Of a stretch of 37,342 nucleotides of DNA, positions 17,874 through 29,525 are shown in pieces (positions within the stretch are counted from its first letter, which is position 1; each line of letters begins with the position of its first letter). The stretch is from contig JAFGUH010000109.1 of NCBI GenBank assembly GCA_016938615.1, positions 1-37,342 on the forward strand, read 5' to 3'. The translations under genes were made by a program, and so were the position numbers. The notes beneath the pieces are model-generated. The model was given only the letters and a program-made list of their open reading frames with translations. It did no database searches and had not been told where the DNA came from. Origin of the DNA: Halothiobacillaceae bacterium. GTDB lineage: Bacteria; Pseudomonadota; Gammaproteobacteria; Halothiobacillales; Halothiobacillaceae.

Positions 17874-19769
17874 TCAGGCCAAAAGCCGGTTCAGGCGGCT
17901 GACGAAATCGGCCGAATCGGCCAGCTTGCCGCCCTCGGCCAGCATTGCCTGCCCGTAGAGGACGTGCGCGATGTCGGCGAAGCGCGCCTCGTCGGACTCG
18001 CCCTCGGCCTGCTTGAGCAGGCGGTGGTCCGGATTGATCTCGAGGATCGGCTTGGTCTCAGGCATCGCCTGACCGGCCTGCTCGAGGATGCGCTGCAGGT
18101 GCAGGCTGACATCACCCTCATCGGTGACGAGACACGCCGGCGAGTCGACCAGGCGACGCGAACGACGCACGTCCTTCACCTCCTCACCCAGGGTGTCCTT
18201 GAGCCGCTTGATCAGCGCCTCGTGCTCCTGCTTCTCCTCTTCGGACTCGTCCTCGTCTTCCTCGTCGACGTCCACCTTGGCCTTGGTGACCGACTTCAGG
18301 GTCTTGCCGTCGAATTCGGTCAGGTGCGCCATGACCCACTCGTCGACGCGATCGGAGAGCAGCAGCACCTCGATGCCCTTCTTGCGGAAGATCTCCAGGT
18401 GCGGCGAGGCGAGTGCGGCCTGGTAGGAGTCGGCGATGATGTAGTAGATCTCGTCCTGGTCCTCGGGCATGCGCTCGATGTAGTCGGCGAGCGAGACCGT
18501 CTCCTCGCTACTCGCGCCGTCGTCCTGGCCTTTCGTGGAGGCAAAACGCAGCAGACCGGCAATCTTCTCCTTGTTGGCGACGTCCTCGCCGACGCCCTCC
18601 TTCAATACGCGACCGAAGGTCTGCCAGAACTCGGCGTACTTCTCCGGCTCGTTCTTGGCCATCTTCTCGAGCAGCGAGAGCACGCGCTTGACCGAACCGG
18701 AACGGATGGTGTCGAGCACGCGGTTGGACTGCAGGATCTCGCGCGAGACGTTCAGCGGCAGGTCGGCCGAGTCGATCACGCCGCGCACGAAGCGCAGGTA
18801 GCGCGGCATCAGCTTGTCGGCGTCGTCCATGATGAACACGCGCTTGACGTACAGCTTCACGCCATGGCTCTGCTCGGGCTCGAACAGGTCGAACGGCGCG
18901 CGCTTGGGGATGTAGAGCAAGGAGGTGTACTCGACCTTGCCCTCGACCTGGTTGTGCGCCCAGGTCAGCGGCGGCTCCCAGTCGTGCGAGACGTGCTTGT
19001 AGAACTCGGTGTATTCCTCGTCCGTGATCTCGCTCTTCGGTCGGGTCCACAGCGCGTTGGCATCGTTGACCGTCTCCCAGCGCCCCGGGATCTCGGTCTC
19101 GTTGCCGTCCTCGTCCTTCTCGGTCTTCGGCGGCACCCACATCTGGACCGGGAAGTTGATGTGATCCGAGTACTTGCGGATCACCGAGCGCAGGCGGAAG
19201 TCGTCGGCGAATTCCTGCTGGTCCTCACGCAGGTGCAGCACGATGCGGGTGCCGCGTTCGGGCTTGTCGAGGGTCTCGATGGTGTACTCGCCCTCGCCGT
19301 TGGAAGTCCAGCGCACGCCGTGTTCGGCGCCGACACCGGCGCGGCGGGTGGTCAGTTCGACGTGGTCGGCGACGATGAAGGCCGAGTAGAAGCCCACGCC
19401 GAACTGGCCGATCTGCTGGAGATCCTGCTTCTTGCCCGCCTCGAGCTGCTCGAGGAAGGCCTTGGTACCCGAGTGGGCGATGGTGCCGATGTGCTCGACC
19501 ACCTCTTCGTGGTTCATGCCGATGCCGTTGTCGTCGATGGTGACGGTCTTGGCCTCGCTATCGAAGGACACCCGCACGCGCAGGTCCTTGTCGTCCTCGT
19601 AGAGGCCGTCGTCGGCAAGGGCCTCGAAACGCAGCTTGTCGCAGGCATCCGAGGCATTCGAGATCAGCTCACGGAGGAAGACCTCCGGGTTGGAGTACAG
19701 CGAGTGGATCATCAGGCGAAGCAGCTGCTTCACCTCGGTCTGGAACGCATGCGTCTGGGCTTGACTCAT
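17874..19769 (-). CDS. htpG: Molecular chaperone HtpG (Hsp90)
   Basis: 631-residue bacterial Hsp90. The N-terminal GHKL ATPase contains [20 protein letters not shown] and the glycine-rich lid ([15 protein letters not shown]). The middle domain follows, with [20 protein letters not shown], and the C-terminal dimerisation region is complete. The ATG at 19769 begins [13 protein letters not shown], the standard family start. A sigma32-type promoter lies about 80 bp upstream. It is followed by lpxC on the same strand after 227 bp, an unusual neighbour. Confidence 0.97.
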   Translation of the reverse strand: MSQAQTHAFQTEVKQLLRLMIHSLYSNPEVFLRELISNASDACDKLRFEALADDGLYEDDKDLRVRVSFDSEAKTVTIDDNGIGMNHEEVVEHIGTIAHSGTKAFLEQLEAGKKQDLQQIGQFGVGFYSAFIVADHVELTTRRAGVGAEHGVRWTSNGEGEYTIETLDKPERGTRIVLHLREDQQEFADDFRLRSVIRKYSDHINFPVQMWVPPKTEKDEDGNETEIPGRWETVNDANALWTRPKSEITDEEYTEFYKHVSHDWEPPLTWAHNQVEGKVEYTSLLYIPKRAPFDLFEPEQSHGVKLYVKRVFIMDDADKLMPRYLRFVRGVIDSADLPLNVSREILQSNRVLDTIRSGSVKRVLSLLEKMAKNEPEKYAEFWQTFGRVLKEGVGEDVANKEKIAGLLRFASTKGQDDGASSEETVSLADYIERMPEDQDEIYYIIADSYQAALASPHLEIFRKKGIEVLLLSDRVDEWVMAHLTEFDGKTLKSVTKAKVDVDEEDEDESEEEKQEHEALIKRLKDTLGEEVKDVRRSRRLVDSPACLVTDEGDVSLHLQRILEQAGQAMPETKPILEINPDHRLLKQAEGESDEARFADIAHVLYGQAMLAEGGKLADSADFVSRLNRLLA

Positions 19770-19846
19770 GAAAGCGGATCTCCGTGTTGTCGCTCGATTT
19801 GAATTCGTGGAACGGGCCGGCCAGGCGGTCACCGTTGACGCGAGCG

Positions 19847-19874
19847 AGATAAGGACGACCGCGAGGATTTCAAG
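19847..19874 (-). promoter_or_regulatory. Sigma32-type heat-shock promoter of htpG
   Basis: On the minus strand the sequence reads CTTGAAA (19868-19874), a 13-bp spacer, then CCTTATCT (19847-19854). The sigma32 consensus is CTTGAAA, 13-15 bp, CCCCATNT, so the -35 is perfect and the -10 region matches at 5 of 7 defined positions. The leader would be roughly 70 nt. HtpG is a classic heat-shock protein, so context and sequence agree. Confidence 0.7.
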
Positions 19875-19890
19875 TCCAGGACGGACCGAC

Positions 19891-20610
19891 TCAATAGACA
19901 ATACGCATGGGCAGACCGGAGGCATCCAGCGGTGGGTTGGCCGGCAGGCATTCGGCCCTGCCACCCACCCGTCGCTGCGTACTCCAGAACACGGCGAAGG
20001 CATCGAGCATGTCATCCTCCTTGACCCGTGACCCGGCGAGATGAGTCACCACCGACTCGATCACAGCCGCGCCAAACGCGTCGGTCACGAGGGCACGACG
20101 ACGGTAAATGCCATCAATGCGGTGCTTGGATGCCGGGAGAGGCTTTCCCGCGTTCATGGCGAGAAAGGATAGCTCGGGGTGCACCTCCACCAATTGCTCG
20201 CGCCGGGTGGCGTCCTCGCCAAGCAGGCTGTCCACTTCGCGCACCCGGCGAAACAACTGCCACGCCTGCGCCGAGATGCCTTTCCCGTTCGCCTGTCGGG
20301 ACAGGGAGGATGCCTCGGCATGCGTGGTCGCGGCCAACGCCGGGCGCAGCGGGGCGGCAAACACCGACGAGCGGCGCGCGCCAAGTCGCTCTCGTGCCAT
20401 CCGATCGCAGTCACGCGGCGCGTCGTCCGACAGACCGATCGGCATGTCGATGCCCGCAAGCCGGATATCGCCGAATACGGACAGCACGCGCGCGAGGTCC
20501 GATGCCACGACGGCCCGAACCGACTGGGCCGGAGCGGAGCATTCCGGGCAGCCGACGGCCACCCAGCCCCCGGGGCAGCCGTCGATGCCGACGATCCAGT
20601 CCCTGCTCAC
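19891..20610 (-). CDS. DUF429 family protein
   Basis: 239-residue protein of the DUF429 family, predicted to have an RNase H-like fold. Motifs seen are [15 protein letters not shown] at the N-terminus, [26 protein letters not shown] and the C-terminal acidic [13 protein letters not shown]. The acidic residues suggest a metal-dependent nuclease-like site, but no activity is established. The start is GTG at 20610 with GAGG 8 bases upstream. It is transcribed towards htpG and ends about 120 bp before it, just in front of the heat-shock promoter. Confidence 0.82.
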   Translation of the reverse strand: MSRDWIVGIDGCPGGWVAVGCPECSAPAQSVRAVVASDLARVLSVFGDIRLAGIDMPIGLSDDAPRDCDRMARERLGARRSSVFAAPLRPALAATTHAEASSLSRQANGKGISAQAWQLFRRVREVDSLLGEDATRREQLVEVHPELSFLAMNAGKPLPASKHRIDGIYRRRALVTDAFGAAVIESVVTHLAGSRVKEDDMLDAFAVFWSTQRRVGGRAECLPANPPLDASGLPMRIVY

Positions 20611-20654
20611 ATCCGCACCTCAGCAACACCTCATCGACAAAAACCAGCACCCGG

Positions 20655-20694
20655 AAAAAGCAAAACCCCCGTCACCAGCGGTGCGGGGGTTTTG
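20655..20694 (-). terminator. Intrinsic terminator of the rpsP-rplS operon
   Basis: Perfect 11-bp stem CAAAACCCCCG / CGGGGGTTTTG (20661-20671 with 20684-20694). On the minus strand it is followed by C and a run of five T. It lies 20 bp beyond the rplS stop codon, a textbook rho-independent terminator. Confidence 0.85.
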
Positions 20695-20714
20695 GTCCCG
20701 TCGGTGGGCAGCGT

Positions 20715-21062
20715 TCAGCCCAGGCGCTCGCGGATACGAGCGGCCTTGCCGGTACGACCACGGAGGTAATACAGCTTGGCGCGACGAACGTCACCGCGAC
20801 GCTTGACCGTGATCGAGGCGATCTGCGGGCTGTAGGTCTGGAAGACACGCTCCAGGCCCTCGCCGTACGAGAACTTGCGGAGGGTGAATGCCGAATTCAG
20901 GCCGCGGTTGCGCATGGCGATCACGACACCCTCGAACGCCTGCAGGCGCTCACGATCGCCCTCCTTTACCCGGACGTCGACGGAAACCGTGTCGCCGGGA
21001 CCGAACGCCGGCACCTCGCGGGTCATTTGCTCGGCTTCGATTTGCTTGATGATCTCGTTCAT
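20715..21062 (-). CDS. rplS: 50S ribosomal protein L19
   Basis: 115-residue L19, located at the 30S-50S interface. Hallmarks are [45 protein letters not shown] and the C-terminal [18 protein letters not shown]. The length is normal. It is the last gene of the rpsP-rimM-trmD-rplS operon, 16 bp after trmD and followed by a strong terminator. Confidence 0.98.
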   Translation of the reverse strand: MNEIIKQIEAEQMTREVPAFGPGDTVSVDVRVKEGDRERLQAFEGVVIAMRNRGLNSAFTLRKFSYGEGLERVFQTYSPQIASITVKRRGDVRRAKLYYLRGRTGKAARIRERLG

Positions 21063-21078
21063 TTTCCGCCACCTGTTA

Positions 21079-21855
21079 TCAAACGCGTGTCTGTTGGCCA
21101 CCCGGGATCTCATCGCATCCCGCGAGCCAGTGTTTTTCCAGTGCCGCCCGCTCGGTGGCGGACGGCCCGTGTTGCACAAATAGGTCCGGTCGTCGCCGGG
21201 CCGTGGTCAGCAGGGCCTGCTCGGCGCGCCACTCGGCAATCCGCCGGTGATCGCCACTCGAGAGCACCGCCGGCACGCCGCGGCCCTCCCATTCCGGTGG
21301 CCGCGTGTAGTGCGGGTGATCCAGCCGGTCGGCTTCGAACGAATCCTCAACCACCGACTGGGCGTCCCCGACCACGTCCGGCAGGCGTCGGGCGATGGCA
21401 TCGACCACCACCATCGCCACCAGCTCTCCCCCGGAGAGCACCAGGTCACCGAGGGAATACTCGACATCCACCCGGGAATCGAGTATCCGCTGGTCGAAGC
21501 CCTCGTAGCGGCCACAGACCAGCACCAATGGCTGTTCCCTCTCGGCCCAGTCGGCGATCACATGCCGATCGAGCCGCTGTCCCTGCGGCGAGAACGCCAC
21601 GACCAGCGGCGGCTTCGCGCCGGCATCGTCAACGGCGGCGTCTACCGCGCCGCTGGTCGGACCGGGCTGCAGCAACATGCCCGGCCCGCCCCCGAAGGGA
21701 CGGTCATCGACCCGCCGATTGCGGTCCGCCGACCAGTCGCGCGGATTGTAGCCCGCCACGGTCAGGCGCCCTTTCTCGATCGCGGCGCGGACCATGCCGC
21801 AGCGGTTTCCCGCGTCCACCAGCTCGGGGAACAGGGTCACCACCGAAATCCGCAT
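21079..21855 (-). CDS. trmD: tRNA (guanine37-N1)-methyltransferase
   Basis: 258-residue SPOUT methyltransferase that makes m1G37 in tRNA and so prevents +1 frameshifting. The trefoil-knot SAM site is visible: [23 protein letters not shown] and [16 protein letters not shown]. Its ATG overlaps the rimM stop by 1 base (TGATG), which suggests translational coupling. Length is normal. Confidence 0.98.
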   Translation of the reverse strand: MRISVVTLFPELVDAGNRCGMVRAAIEKGRLTVAGYNPRDWSADRNRRVDDRPFGGGPGMLLQPGPTSGAVDAAVDDAGAKPPLVVAFSPQGQRLDRHVIADWAEREQPLVLVCGRYEGFDQRILDSRVDVEYSLGDLVLSGGELVAMVVVDAIARRLPDVVGDAQSVVEDSFEADRLDHPHYTRPPEWEGRGVPAVLSSGDHRRIAEWRAEQALLTTARRRPDLFVQHGPSATERAALEKHWLAGCDEIPGGQQTRV

Positions 21856-22376
21856 CAGAAATCGGGATCCCAGTCGACCTCGAGACGCCTGGCACCGATA
21901 TCGACGTCCCGGATCACCTCGTCGGTGAGGAAAGGAATCAGCCTTTCCCGATCACCGTCAACCACCAGCACGTCGTTCGCGCCGGTCTCCAGCATACCCC
22001 GCACCTGGCCGAACGACTGCCCCGACACATGCACGACCTCACAACCGATCAGGTCGCGCCAGTAAAACTCGTCCGGGCCGGCCGGCGGCAGCGCCTCGCG
22101 CCCCACCAGGATCTCAGCGCGGCCTAGTCGTTCGACATCACTCCGGTCCTCGACCCCGTCGAACTTGGCGGTCACCCCCTTGGGGTGCACCGTCAGCTTG
22201 TCGATGCGCGCCGGTTGGACCTGACCGCGGTCGTCCCGCAGGTAAACATCTCGGTAGCGCTCGATGTTGCCGACCGGCCGGGTGAAAACCTGCAGCCACA
22301 CCCAGCCCTTGATGCCGTACGGGCGACCAAGCTGGGCGATGACGACCGGGTCGACCGGTCCCGCCGACACCGTCAC
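21855..22376 (-). CDS. rimM: Ribosome maturation factor RimM
   Basis: 173-residue 16S processing and 30S maturation factor. The N-terminal RimM domain begins VVIAQLGRPYGIKGWVWLQVF. The C-terminal PRC-barrel part carries EFYWRDLIGCEV and DVLVVDGDRERLIPFLTDEVI. It starts 3 bp after rpsP and overlaps trmD by 1 base. Slightly short but complete. Confidence 0.97.
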   Translation of the reverse strand: MTVSAGPVDPVVIAQLGRPYGIKGWVWLQVFTRPVGNIERYRDVYLRDDRGQVQPARIDKLTVHPKGVTAKFDGVEDRSDVERLGRAEILVGREALPPAGPDEFYWRDLIGCEVVHVSGQSFGQVRGMLETGANDVLVVDGDRERLIPFLTDEVIRDVDIGARRLEVDWDPDF

Positions 22377-22379
22377 GCC

Positions 22380-22646
22380 TTACTCGGCGGCGGCCGTCGC
22401 CTGCTTCTTGCTCTCGCGGACCAGGGAAGCGACTCGCTCGCTGGTCTGTGCACCGCGCTCCTGCCAGAAGGCAACGCGATCCAGGTCCAGGCGCAGGCGC
22501 TCTTCCTGACCACGGGCAACCGGGTTGAAGAACCCGATGCGCTCGACGTACGACCCGGCATCGCGCGCGTTGCGCTTGTCGGTGACGACGACGTGGTAGA
22601 AGGGCTTCTTTTTGGCACCAGTACGAGCCAGACGAATCTTGACCAT
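22380..22646 (-). CDS. rpsP: 30S ribosomal protein S16
   Basis: 88-residue S16, a primary assembly protein of the 30S subunit. The start [21 protein letters not shown] and the central [14 protein letters not shown] are diagnostic. It is the first gene of the operon. The signal-recognition-particle gene ffh that often precedes it is not here; purA lies upstream instead. Confidence 0.98.
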   Translation of the reverse strand: MVKIRLARTGAKKKPFYHVVVTDKRNARDAGSYVERIGFFNPVARGQEERLRLDLDRVAFWQERGAQTSERVASLVRESKKQATAAAE

Positions 22647-22764
22647 AACGCTTAACGATTCCTGTTGGATAGTGACTGCCAGACTGCGTCGTCGGTGACG
22701 CCGGTCAACCAGCTGACCGATCTCGCAGCCTCGGCAATGCACCGAGGGAAATTCAAGTGGCGCG

Positions 22765-22792
22765 ATTTTACGGATTTTTGCGCAGAAATAAA
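22765..22792 (-). promoter_or_regulatory. Possible sigma70 promoter of the rpsP operon
   Basis: On the minus strand TTTATT (22787-22792), a 16-bp spacer and TAAAAT (22765-22770) lie about 120 bp upstream of rpsP, in the only AT-rich patch of the purA-rpsP spacer. The -10 is good (5 of 6) and the -35 weak. An imperfect GC hairpin near 22800-22820 could help end purA transcription. Confidence 0.4.
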
Positions 22793-22849
22793 GACCTGCG
22801 ACCCACCGATTTTCCGGCGGGCTGATCCGGACGCGGTGAAATTCGACGC

Positions 22850-25325
<2,476 letters not shown>

Positions 25326-25426
25326 GCGGTTGCAGGGTATCGAGTGATTCGTGGATAAAGGCGCCGCCCCCGGTCGGGTCGACTTCCAGGACACGGGCAA
25401 AACCCGCGTAGTGTAAACGCGGCACA

Positions 25427-25454
25427 CAAAAAACCCCAGCCCGGGCTGGGGTTC
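25427..25454 (-). terminator. Intrinsic terminator after the hfl operon
   Basis: Perfect 22-base palindrome AACCCCAGCCCGGGCTGGGGTT (25432-25453). On the minus strand the downstream arm runs into six T in total, then GTGTG. It separates the hfl/DUF2065 transcript from hisZ-purA, so hisZ should have its own promoter within 25326-25426, where I could not assign boxes. Confidence 0.85.
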
Positions 25455-25476
25455 TTTCCTCGCGATTCGTGCCGGG

Positions 25477-25659
25477 TCAGCCCCAGACCCAGAGTCCGAG
25501 ACCGAGCAGCAGGACCACCAACGCCACTCCCCGCATGCGCGAGTCCGGCGTCAGGGCAATCTGCGCCACTGCCTGCCGATAGGTCCGCGGACTGATGAAC
25601 GGCAACAGGGCCTCGATGATCAGCACCAGCCCAAGCACGCGCAGCAAGTCGTCCATCAT
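25477..25659 (-). CDS. DUF2065 (YjeT-like) small membrane protein
   Basis: 60-residue protein with two hydrophobic segments (VLGLVLIIEALLPFI and GVALVVLLLGLGLWVWG) joined by a short polar loop containing ISPRTYRQAV, the layout of DUF2065/YjeT. Function is unknown. It follows hflC by 17 bp, exactly the position of yjeT in E. coli, and is the last gene before the terminator. Confidence 0.88.
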   Translation of the reverse strand: MMDDLLRVLGLVLIIEALLPFISPRTYRQAVAQIALTPDSRMRGVALVVLLLGLGLWVWG

Positions 25660-25676
25660 GCCGACTCCCCTTGGCC

Positions 25677-26615
25677 TTAGCGCGCCGGCAAGGTCCCGTC
25701 GCTCGAGCCGCCCACTTCGTTGGCTCCGCTATCGGCGCTCGACGCGCCTTCGCCATCCGGTGACTGGAAGTAGCGGAAGAACGGGCTGGCCGGATTGAGC
25801 ACGAAGGTGTCGCTACCGTTGGCGAACACCTGATCGTAGGCCTGAATGCTGCGGTAGAAGGAGAAGAACTCCCTGTCTTGACCGTAGCTCTGGGCATAAA
25901 TCCTGGCCGCCTTGGCGTCACCCTCGCCTCGGATCTGGTCGGCTTCGCGCTCGGCCTCGGAGATGAGAACGACGCGTTGACGATCGGCATCGGAGGTGAT
26001 GCGCTTGGCCTGCTCTTCACCGCGCGAGCGGATCGCCTTGGCCACGGTGGAACGCTCCTTTTCCATCCGCGAGTAGACCGACTCGCGCACTTCCTGCGGC
26101 AATTCGATGCGCATGATGCGCACGTCGACGATTGCCAGCCCCAGACCCTCGATATCCTTGTTGGTCGTATCGATCACGTTACGCATGAACAGGTCGCGAT
26201 CCCCGGAAACCACTTCGGAAATGGTACGGCTGGAGATCTGGCTCTTCATGCTGTCCTTGACGATCTGGCCCAGACGGCTTTCCGCCACGCCTTCCTGGCC
26301 GCCGGTCGCGCGGTAGAAGTTCGACGGATCGGTGATACGCCACTTGATGTAGTAGTCGACAATCAGGTTCTTCTTTTCGCTGGTCAGGAACCGCTCCGGC
26401 GGCGTCGACAGCGAGAGAATGCGCGTGTCGAACAGCCGCACCGAGTTGACGAACGGAAACTTGAAATGCAGCCCGGGCTCGAAATCGGTCTGGATGATTT
26501 CACCCAGGCGGAACTTCACGCCCTCCTGGTATTCGCGCACCTGGAAGGTCGCCGTCGCGTACAGAAAAACGACCACGACGATCAGCGGCAGCAGCAGACG
26601 TGTCACCCAGTTCAT
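25677..26615 (-). CDS. hflC: Protease modulator HflC
   Basis: 312-residue SPFH/prohibitin-family protein with one N-terminal membrane anchor (LLLPLIVVVVFLYATATF) and a large periplasmic SPFH domain (EGVKFRLGEIIQTDFEPGLH). A coiled-coil region follows, rich in Glu, Arg and Ala. HflK and HflC form a membrane cage around FtsH and modulate its proteolysis. The C-terminal tail is Ser/Gly-rich. The start codon overlaps the hflK stop (ATGA), indicating coupling and a fixed ratio. Confidence 0.95.
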   Translation of the reverse strand: MNWVTRLLLPLIVVVVFLYATATFQVREYQEGVKFRLGEIIQTDFEPGLHFKFPFVNSVRLFDTRILSLSTPPERFLTSEKKNLIVDYYIKWRITDPSNFYRATGGQEGVAESRLGQIVKDSMKSQISSRTISEVVSGDRDLFMRNVIDTTNKDIEGLGLAIVDVRIMRIELPQEVRESVYSRMEKERSTVAKAIRSRGEEQAKRITSDADRQRVVLISEAEREADQIRGEGDAKAARIYAQSYGQDREFFSFYRSIQAYDQVFANGSDTFVLNPASPFFRYFQSPDGEGASSADSGANEVGGSSDGTLPAR

Positions 26616-27745
26616 TCGGACCCCCTCGTGCGCAGACCGGAACGGTTGTTGTTGGAGGACGTGCTCGACGAGTCACCGCCCAAGCCCTGGCCGGTTGTCA
26701 GCGAGGGCACGGCCAGCGGCGCGCTGCTGGCGGGGTCCTGAACGATCCTGTCCTTGTTGACCGCGGGCAGGTTCAGGATGTTGTTGGCGTTCGCCGGGTC
26801 GACCACGATCTTGTTGCCCTTGGCGTAAATCTCACCCAGTGTCTCGAGGTACATGCGCTCGCGGATGATCGACGGCGCGATGCGATAGGACTCCAGCAAC
26901 GCGTCAAACCGGGCGGTCTGACCCTGCGCCTTGTTGACCACGCGCGAACGATAACCCTTGGCCTGTTCGAGGATCTGCGCGGCGTCACCGCGGGCCCGCG
27001 GCACGACCTGGTTGGCATAGGCCAGGGCCTCGTTGATGTAGCGCTGCTCGTCCTCGCGTGCCCGGATGGCGTCTTCGAAGGCCGGCTGCACCGGCTCGGG
27101 CGGCTGCACGTCCTGCAGGTTGACCGAGCGGACGTTCAGGCCGGTCTTGTAGGAATCCAGCAGTTCCTGCATGCGGGTGCGGACCGCGTCGACGATTTCC
27201 ACCCGGCCGTCGGTCAGCACGTAGTCCATCTGGCTCGAACCGATCACTTCGCGTGTCGCACTCTGCATGACGTCCTGGAGCGTGCCATTGGGGTCGCGCA
27301 CGTTGAACAGGAAGGAGTACGGATCACGCACGGTGAATTGGCTCGCCAGGTCGACCTCGACGATATTCTCGTCGTTTGTGAGCACGGACATGCTCAACTC
27401 GCGGTCGCGATACTGGTCGACGTTGACCGTGATCACGTCCGAGATCGGGTATGGAGGATGCCAGTGTGGGCCCGGATTGGCCGTGCTGGTGTACTCGCCA
27501 AAGGTCAGCACGATGCCGCGCTCGCCCTCGTCGACGATGTAGATGCCCGAGATCAGCCAGCCGACCAAGACGATGCCGAGGATCGCGAGGATCCCCTTGG
27601 ATCCACCGGCACTGCCCATGCCGCCCCCACCGCCACCGAAGCGGTCTTTCAGGCGCCCGAGGGCATCGTCAATATTGGGCGGTTTGCCCCGGCCGCGAGG
27701 GTTCGACCAAGGATCCTTACCGCCACCCGGCTCATTCCAGGCCAT
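26612..27745 (-). CDS. hflK: FtsH protease activity modulator HflK
   Basis: 377-residue partner of HflC. The cytoplasmic Gly/Pro-rich N-terminus (MAWNEPGGGKDPW, a run of glycines) precedes a single membrane segment (ILAILGIVLVGWLISGIYIV) and the SPFH domain (GIVLTFGEYTSTANPGPHWH). The coiled-coil and an Asn/Ser-rich tail come last. The ATG at 27745 follows GGAG with 8-base spacing; an ATG two codons upstream is possible. Repeat copy C lies about 90 bp upstream, between hflX and hflK, so this pair may depend on its own promoter. Confidence 0.95.
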   Translation of the reverse strand: MAWNEPGGGKDPWSNPRGRGKPPNIDDALGRLKDRFGGGGGGMGSAGGSKGILAILGIVLVGWLISGIYIVDEGERGIVLTFGEYTSTANPGPHWHPPYPISDVITVNVDQYRDRELSMSVLTNDENIVEVDLASQFTVRDPYSFLFNVRDPNGTLQDVMQSATREVIGSSQMDYVLTDGRVEIVDAVRTRMQELLDSYKTGLNVRSVNLQDVQPPEPVQPAFEDAIRAREDEQRYINEALAYANQVVPRARGDAAQILEQAKGYRSRVVNKAQGQTARFDALLESYRIAPSIIRERMYLETLGEIYAKGNKIVVDPANANNILNLPAVNKDRIVQDPASSAPLAVPSLTTGQGLGGDSSSTSSNNNRSGLRTRGSE

Positions 27746-27838
27746 GGGCATCTCCAGTGATGACCGCCGGGGAGCCCGACGGAGATGGGTATTCGATTTC
27801 GAATGGCGCCGGCCGCGTCGAGCGGGCGGACGCGCAAG

Positions 27839-28106
27839 GGAAACTCTGCACGAATGCCATGCCACTGAAGGCTTGGCGAGTCGTTCGTGATCAAGGCGCG
27901 TCGTCGCCGGCGTGCCGGTGCCCACGTCAAGACGACGCAACGCGGAGCACGGACGACTCGCCAGGCCCCGCAGGGCGCGCCTTGAGCCGGGCACCTGCCG
28001 CGTTGTCGTCCTTGGAAAGAGAATAACTCTTCCGCGGCGGACGAGCGCCTTGCATCTGCCCGGCTCAAGACGCGCTTCAGCGGTATGGCATTCATGCAGA
28101 GTTTCC
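27839..28106 (+). mobile_element. Palindromic intergenic element, complete copy C
   Basis: A 268-bp non-coding element whose 32-bp ends are inverted repeats (27839-27870 with 28075-28106, 29 of 32 matched). Inside are two long hairpins: 27870-27892 with 27945-27967 (20 of 23) and 27975-27993 with 28057-28075 (18 of 19). The fold is thus a closing helix bearing two arms. CAAG directly flanks both ends (27835-27838 and 28107-28110), consistent with a 4-bp target duplication. It carries no open frame of note. It splits hflX from hflK, which are usually adjacent. Confidence 0.75.
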
Positions 28107-28167
28107 CAAGGCAGCGCCAGAGTGTAGTGCCCGGCGCCCGACGAGGCAACCGCACGGTCGCGGCGAG

Positions 28168-29520
28168 TCAGTGGTGGTCGCCGCGCTCGGCCAGTACCCG
28201 CTGGAACGGTTCCGGCGTAGCGCCGGCGGGCGGATCGAGAACCATGTCACCCAGCGCCGGCTCCTTCTTCAGCAGTTGCCCCCACCGCGCGACGGGCAGG
28301 ACGACCTCGATGTCCCAGCCGCGTTCGTCGACCGCCTCGTCGACCACGCCGCCCTCGCCTTGCAGCAAGGCATACAAGCGACCGTCAGCCATGGGGATGA
28401 ACAGGTGTCGGGTCACGGTGCTCGGCTCGACCCGCTCGCCGAGGGCATCGCGCAGCGCGTCGAGCCCGCGCCCCGTCTTTGCGGAGACCCAGACGCGGGA
28501 TGGCGCACCGGACGCGTCACGGTCGACCCGCACCACGCCATCCTCGATCCGGTCGATCTTGTTCATCACGGTCAGCATGGGCAACTTGCCTGCGCCGATC
28601 TCCTCGAGCACCGCCTCGACGTCCTCGATCTGCCGGTCGCGCTCGGGCGAGGCGGCGTCGACAACGTGCAGCAGCAGGTCGGCCTCCAGCGTCTCCTCGA
28701 GGGTGGAGTGGAACGCCGAGACCAGCTCGTGCGGCAGATGCCGAATGAAACCGACCGTGTCGGCGAACACCACCGTCAGTTGCGGCGTCATCTCGACACG
28801 CCGGAGGGTGGTGTCGAGCGTGGCGAACAGCTGGTCGGCGGCGAAGGCCTCGGCCACGGTCAGCGCATTGAACAGGGTCGACTTGCCGGCATTGGTGTAG
28901 CCGACCAGGGCCACGGTCGGCACGTCGGACTGCTGGCGCCCCTTGCGGCCCTCGGCCCGCTGCCGGCGCACGCGGGCGATGCGTTCCTTGAGCTGCTTGA
29001 TACGACCGCCGAGCAGGCGGCGGTCCATCTCGAGCTGGGTCTCGCCCGGTCCGCGCAGGCCGATCGAGCCGCCACGCTGGCGTTCGAGGTGCGTCCAGCC
29101 GCGTACCAGGCGGGTGGCCAGGTGATTGAGCTGCGCGAGCTCCACCTGGAGCTTGCCCTCGTGGGAACGGGCGCGCTGGGCGAAGATGTCGAGTATCAGG
29201 CCGGTCCGGTCAAGCACCCGGCACTTGAGCAGCGCCTCGAGGTTGCGCTCCTGGGAGGGCGAGAGCTGCGCGTTGACCATGACCAGTTCCGCCTCGTGCG
29301 CGGCGACCATCTCGGCGAGTTCTTCGGCCTTGCCCTTGCCGATGAAGAGCCGCGGGTCGGGCGTCTGGCGATTGACCGCGCTTTCGGCAAGCACCTCGGC
29401 CCCGGCCGAATGCGCCAGCTCGCGGAACTCGAACAAGTCCTCGTTGGAATCCACGGCGCGCCGCTCGACATGCAGCAGCACCGCCCGTTCACCGCCCTGA
29501 TGGCGTTCGAAGAACTCCAT
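28168..29520 (-). CDS. hflX: GTPase HflX
   Basis: 450-residue ribosome-associated GTPase that splits stalled or heat-damaged 70S ribosomes. The N-terminal HflX domain ends in a basic coiled-coil with GPGETQLEMDRRLL. The G domain follows: G1 GYTNAGKSTLFN, G3 DTVGFI and G4 NKID. A C-terminal region after about residue 370 completes the protein. It starts 5 bp after hfq. The normal link to hflK is interrupted by repeat copy C. Confidence 0.96.
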   Translation of the reverse strand: MEFFERHQGGERAVLLHVERRAVDSNEDLFEFRELAHSAGAEVLAESAVNRQTPDPRLFIGKGKAEELAEMVAAHEAELVMVNAQLSPSQERNLEALLKCRVLDRTGLILDIFAQRARSHEGKLQVELAQLNHLATRLVRGWTHLERQRGGSIGLRGPGETQLEMDRRLLGGRIKQLKERIARVRRQRAEGRKGRQQSDVPTVALVGYTNAGKSTLFNALTVAEAFAADQLFATLDTTLRRVEMTPQLTVVFADTVGFIRHLPHELVSAFHSTLEETLEADLLLHVVDAASPERDRQIEDVEAVLEEIGAGKLPMLTVMNKIDRIEDGVVRVDRDASGAPSRVWVSAKTGRGLDALRDALGERVEPSTVTRHLFIPMADGRLYALLQGEGGVVDEAVDERGWDIEVVLPVARWGQLLKKEPALGDMVLDPPAGATPEPFQRVLAERGDHH

Positions 29521-29525
29521 CGAGG

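Noticed and set aside
17844-19802. Long open frame antisense to htpG
   Set aside because: Same reason: codon-bias shadow of a certain gene, with no independent ribosome site or family match.
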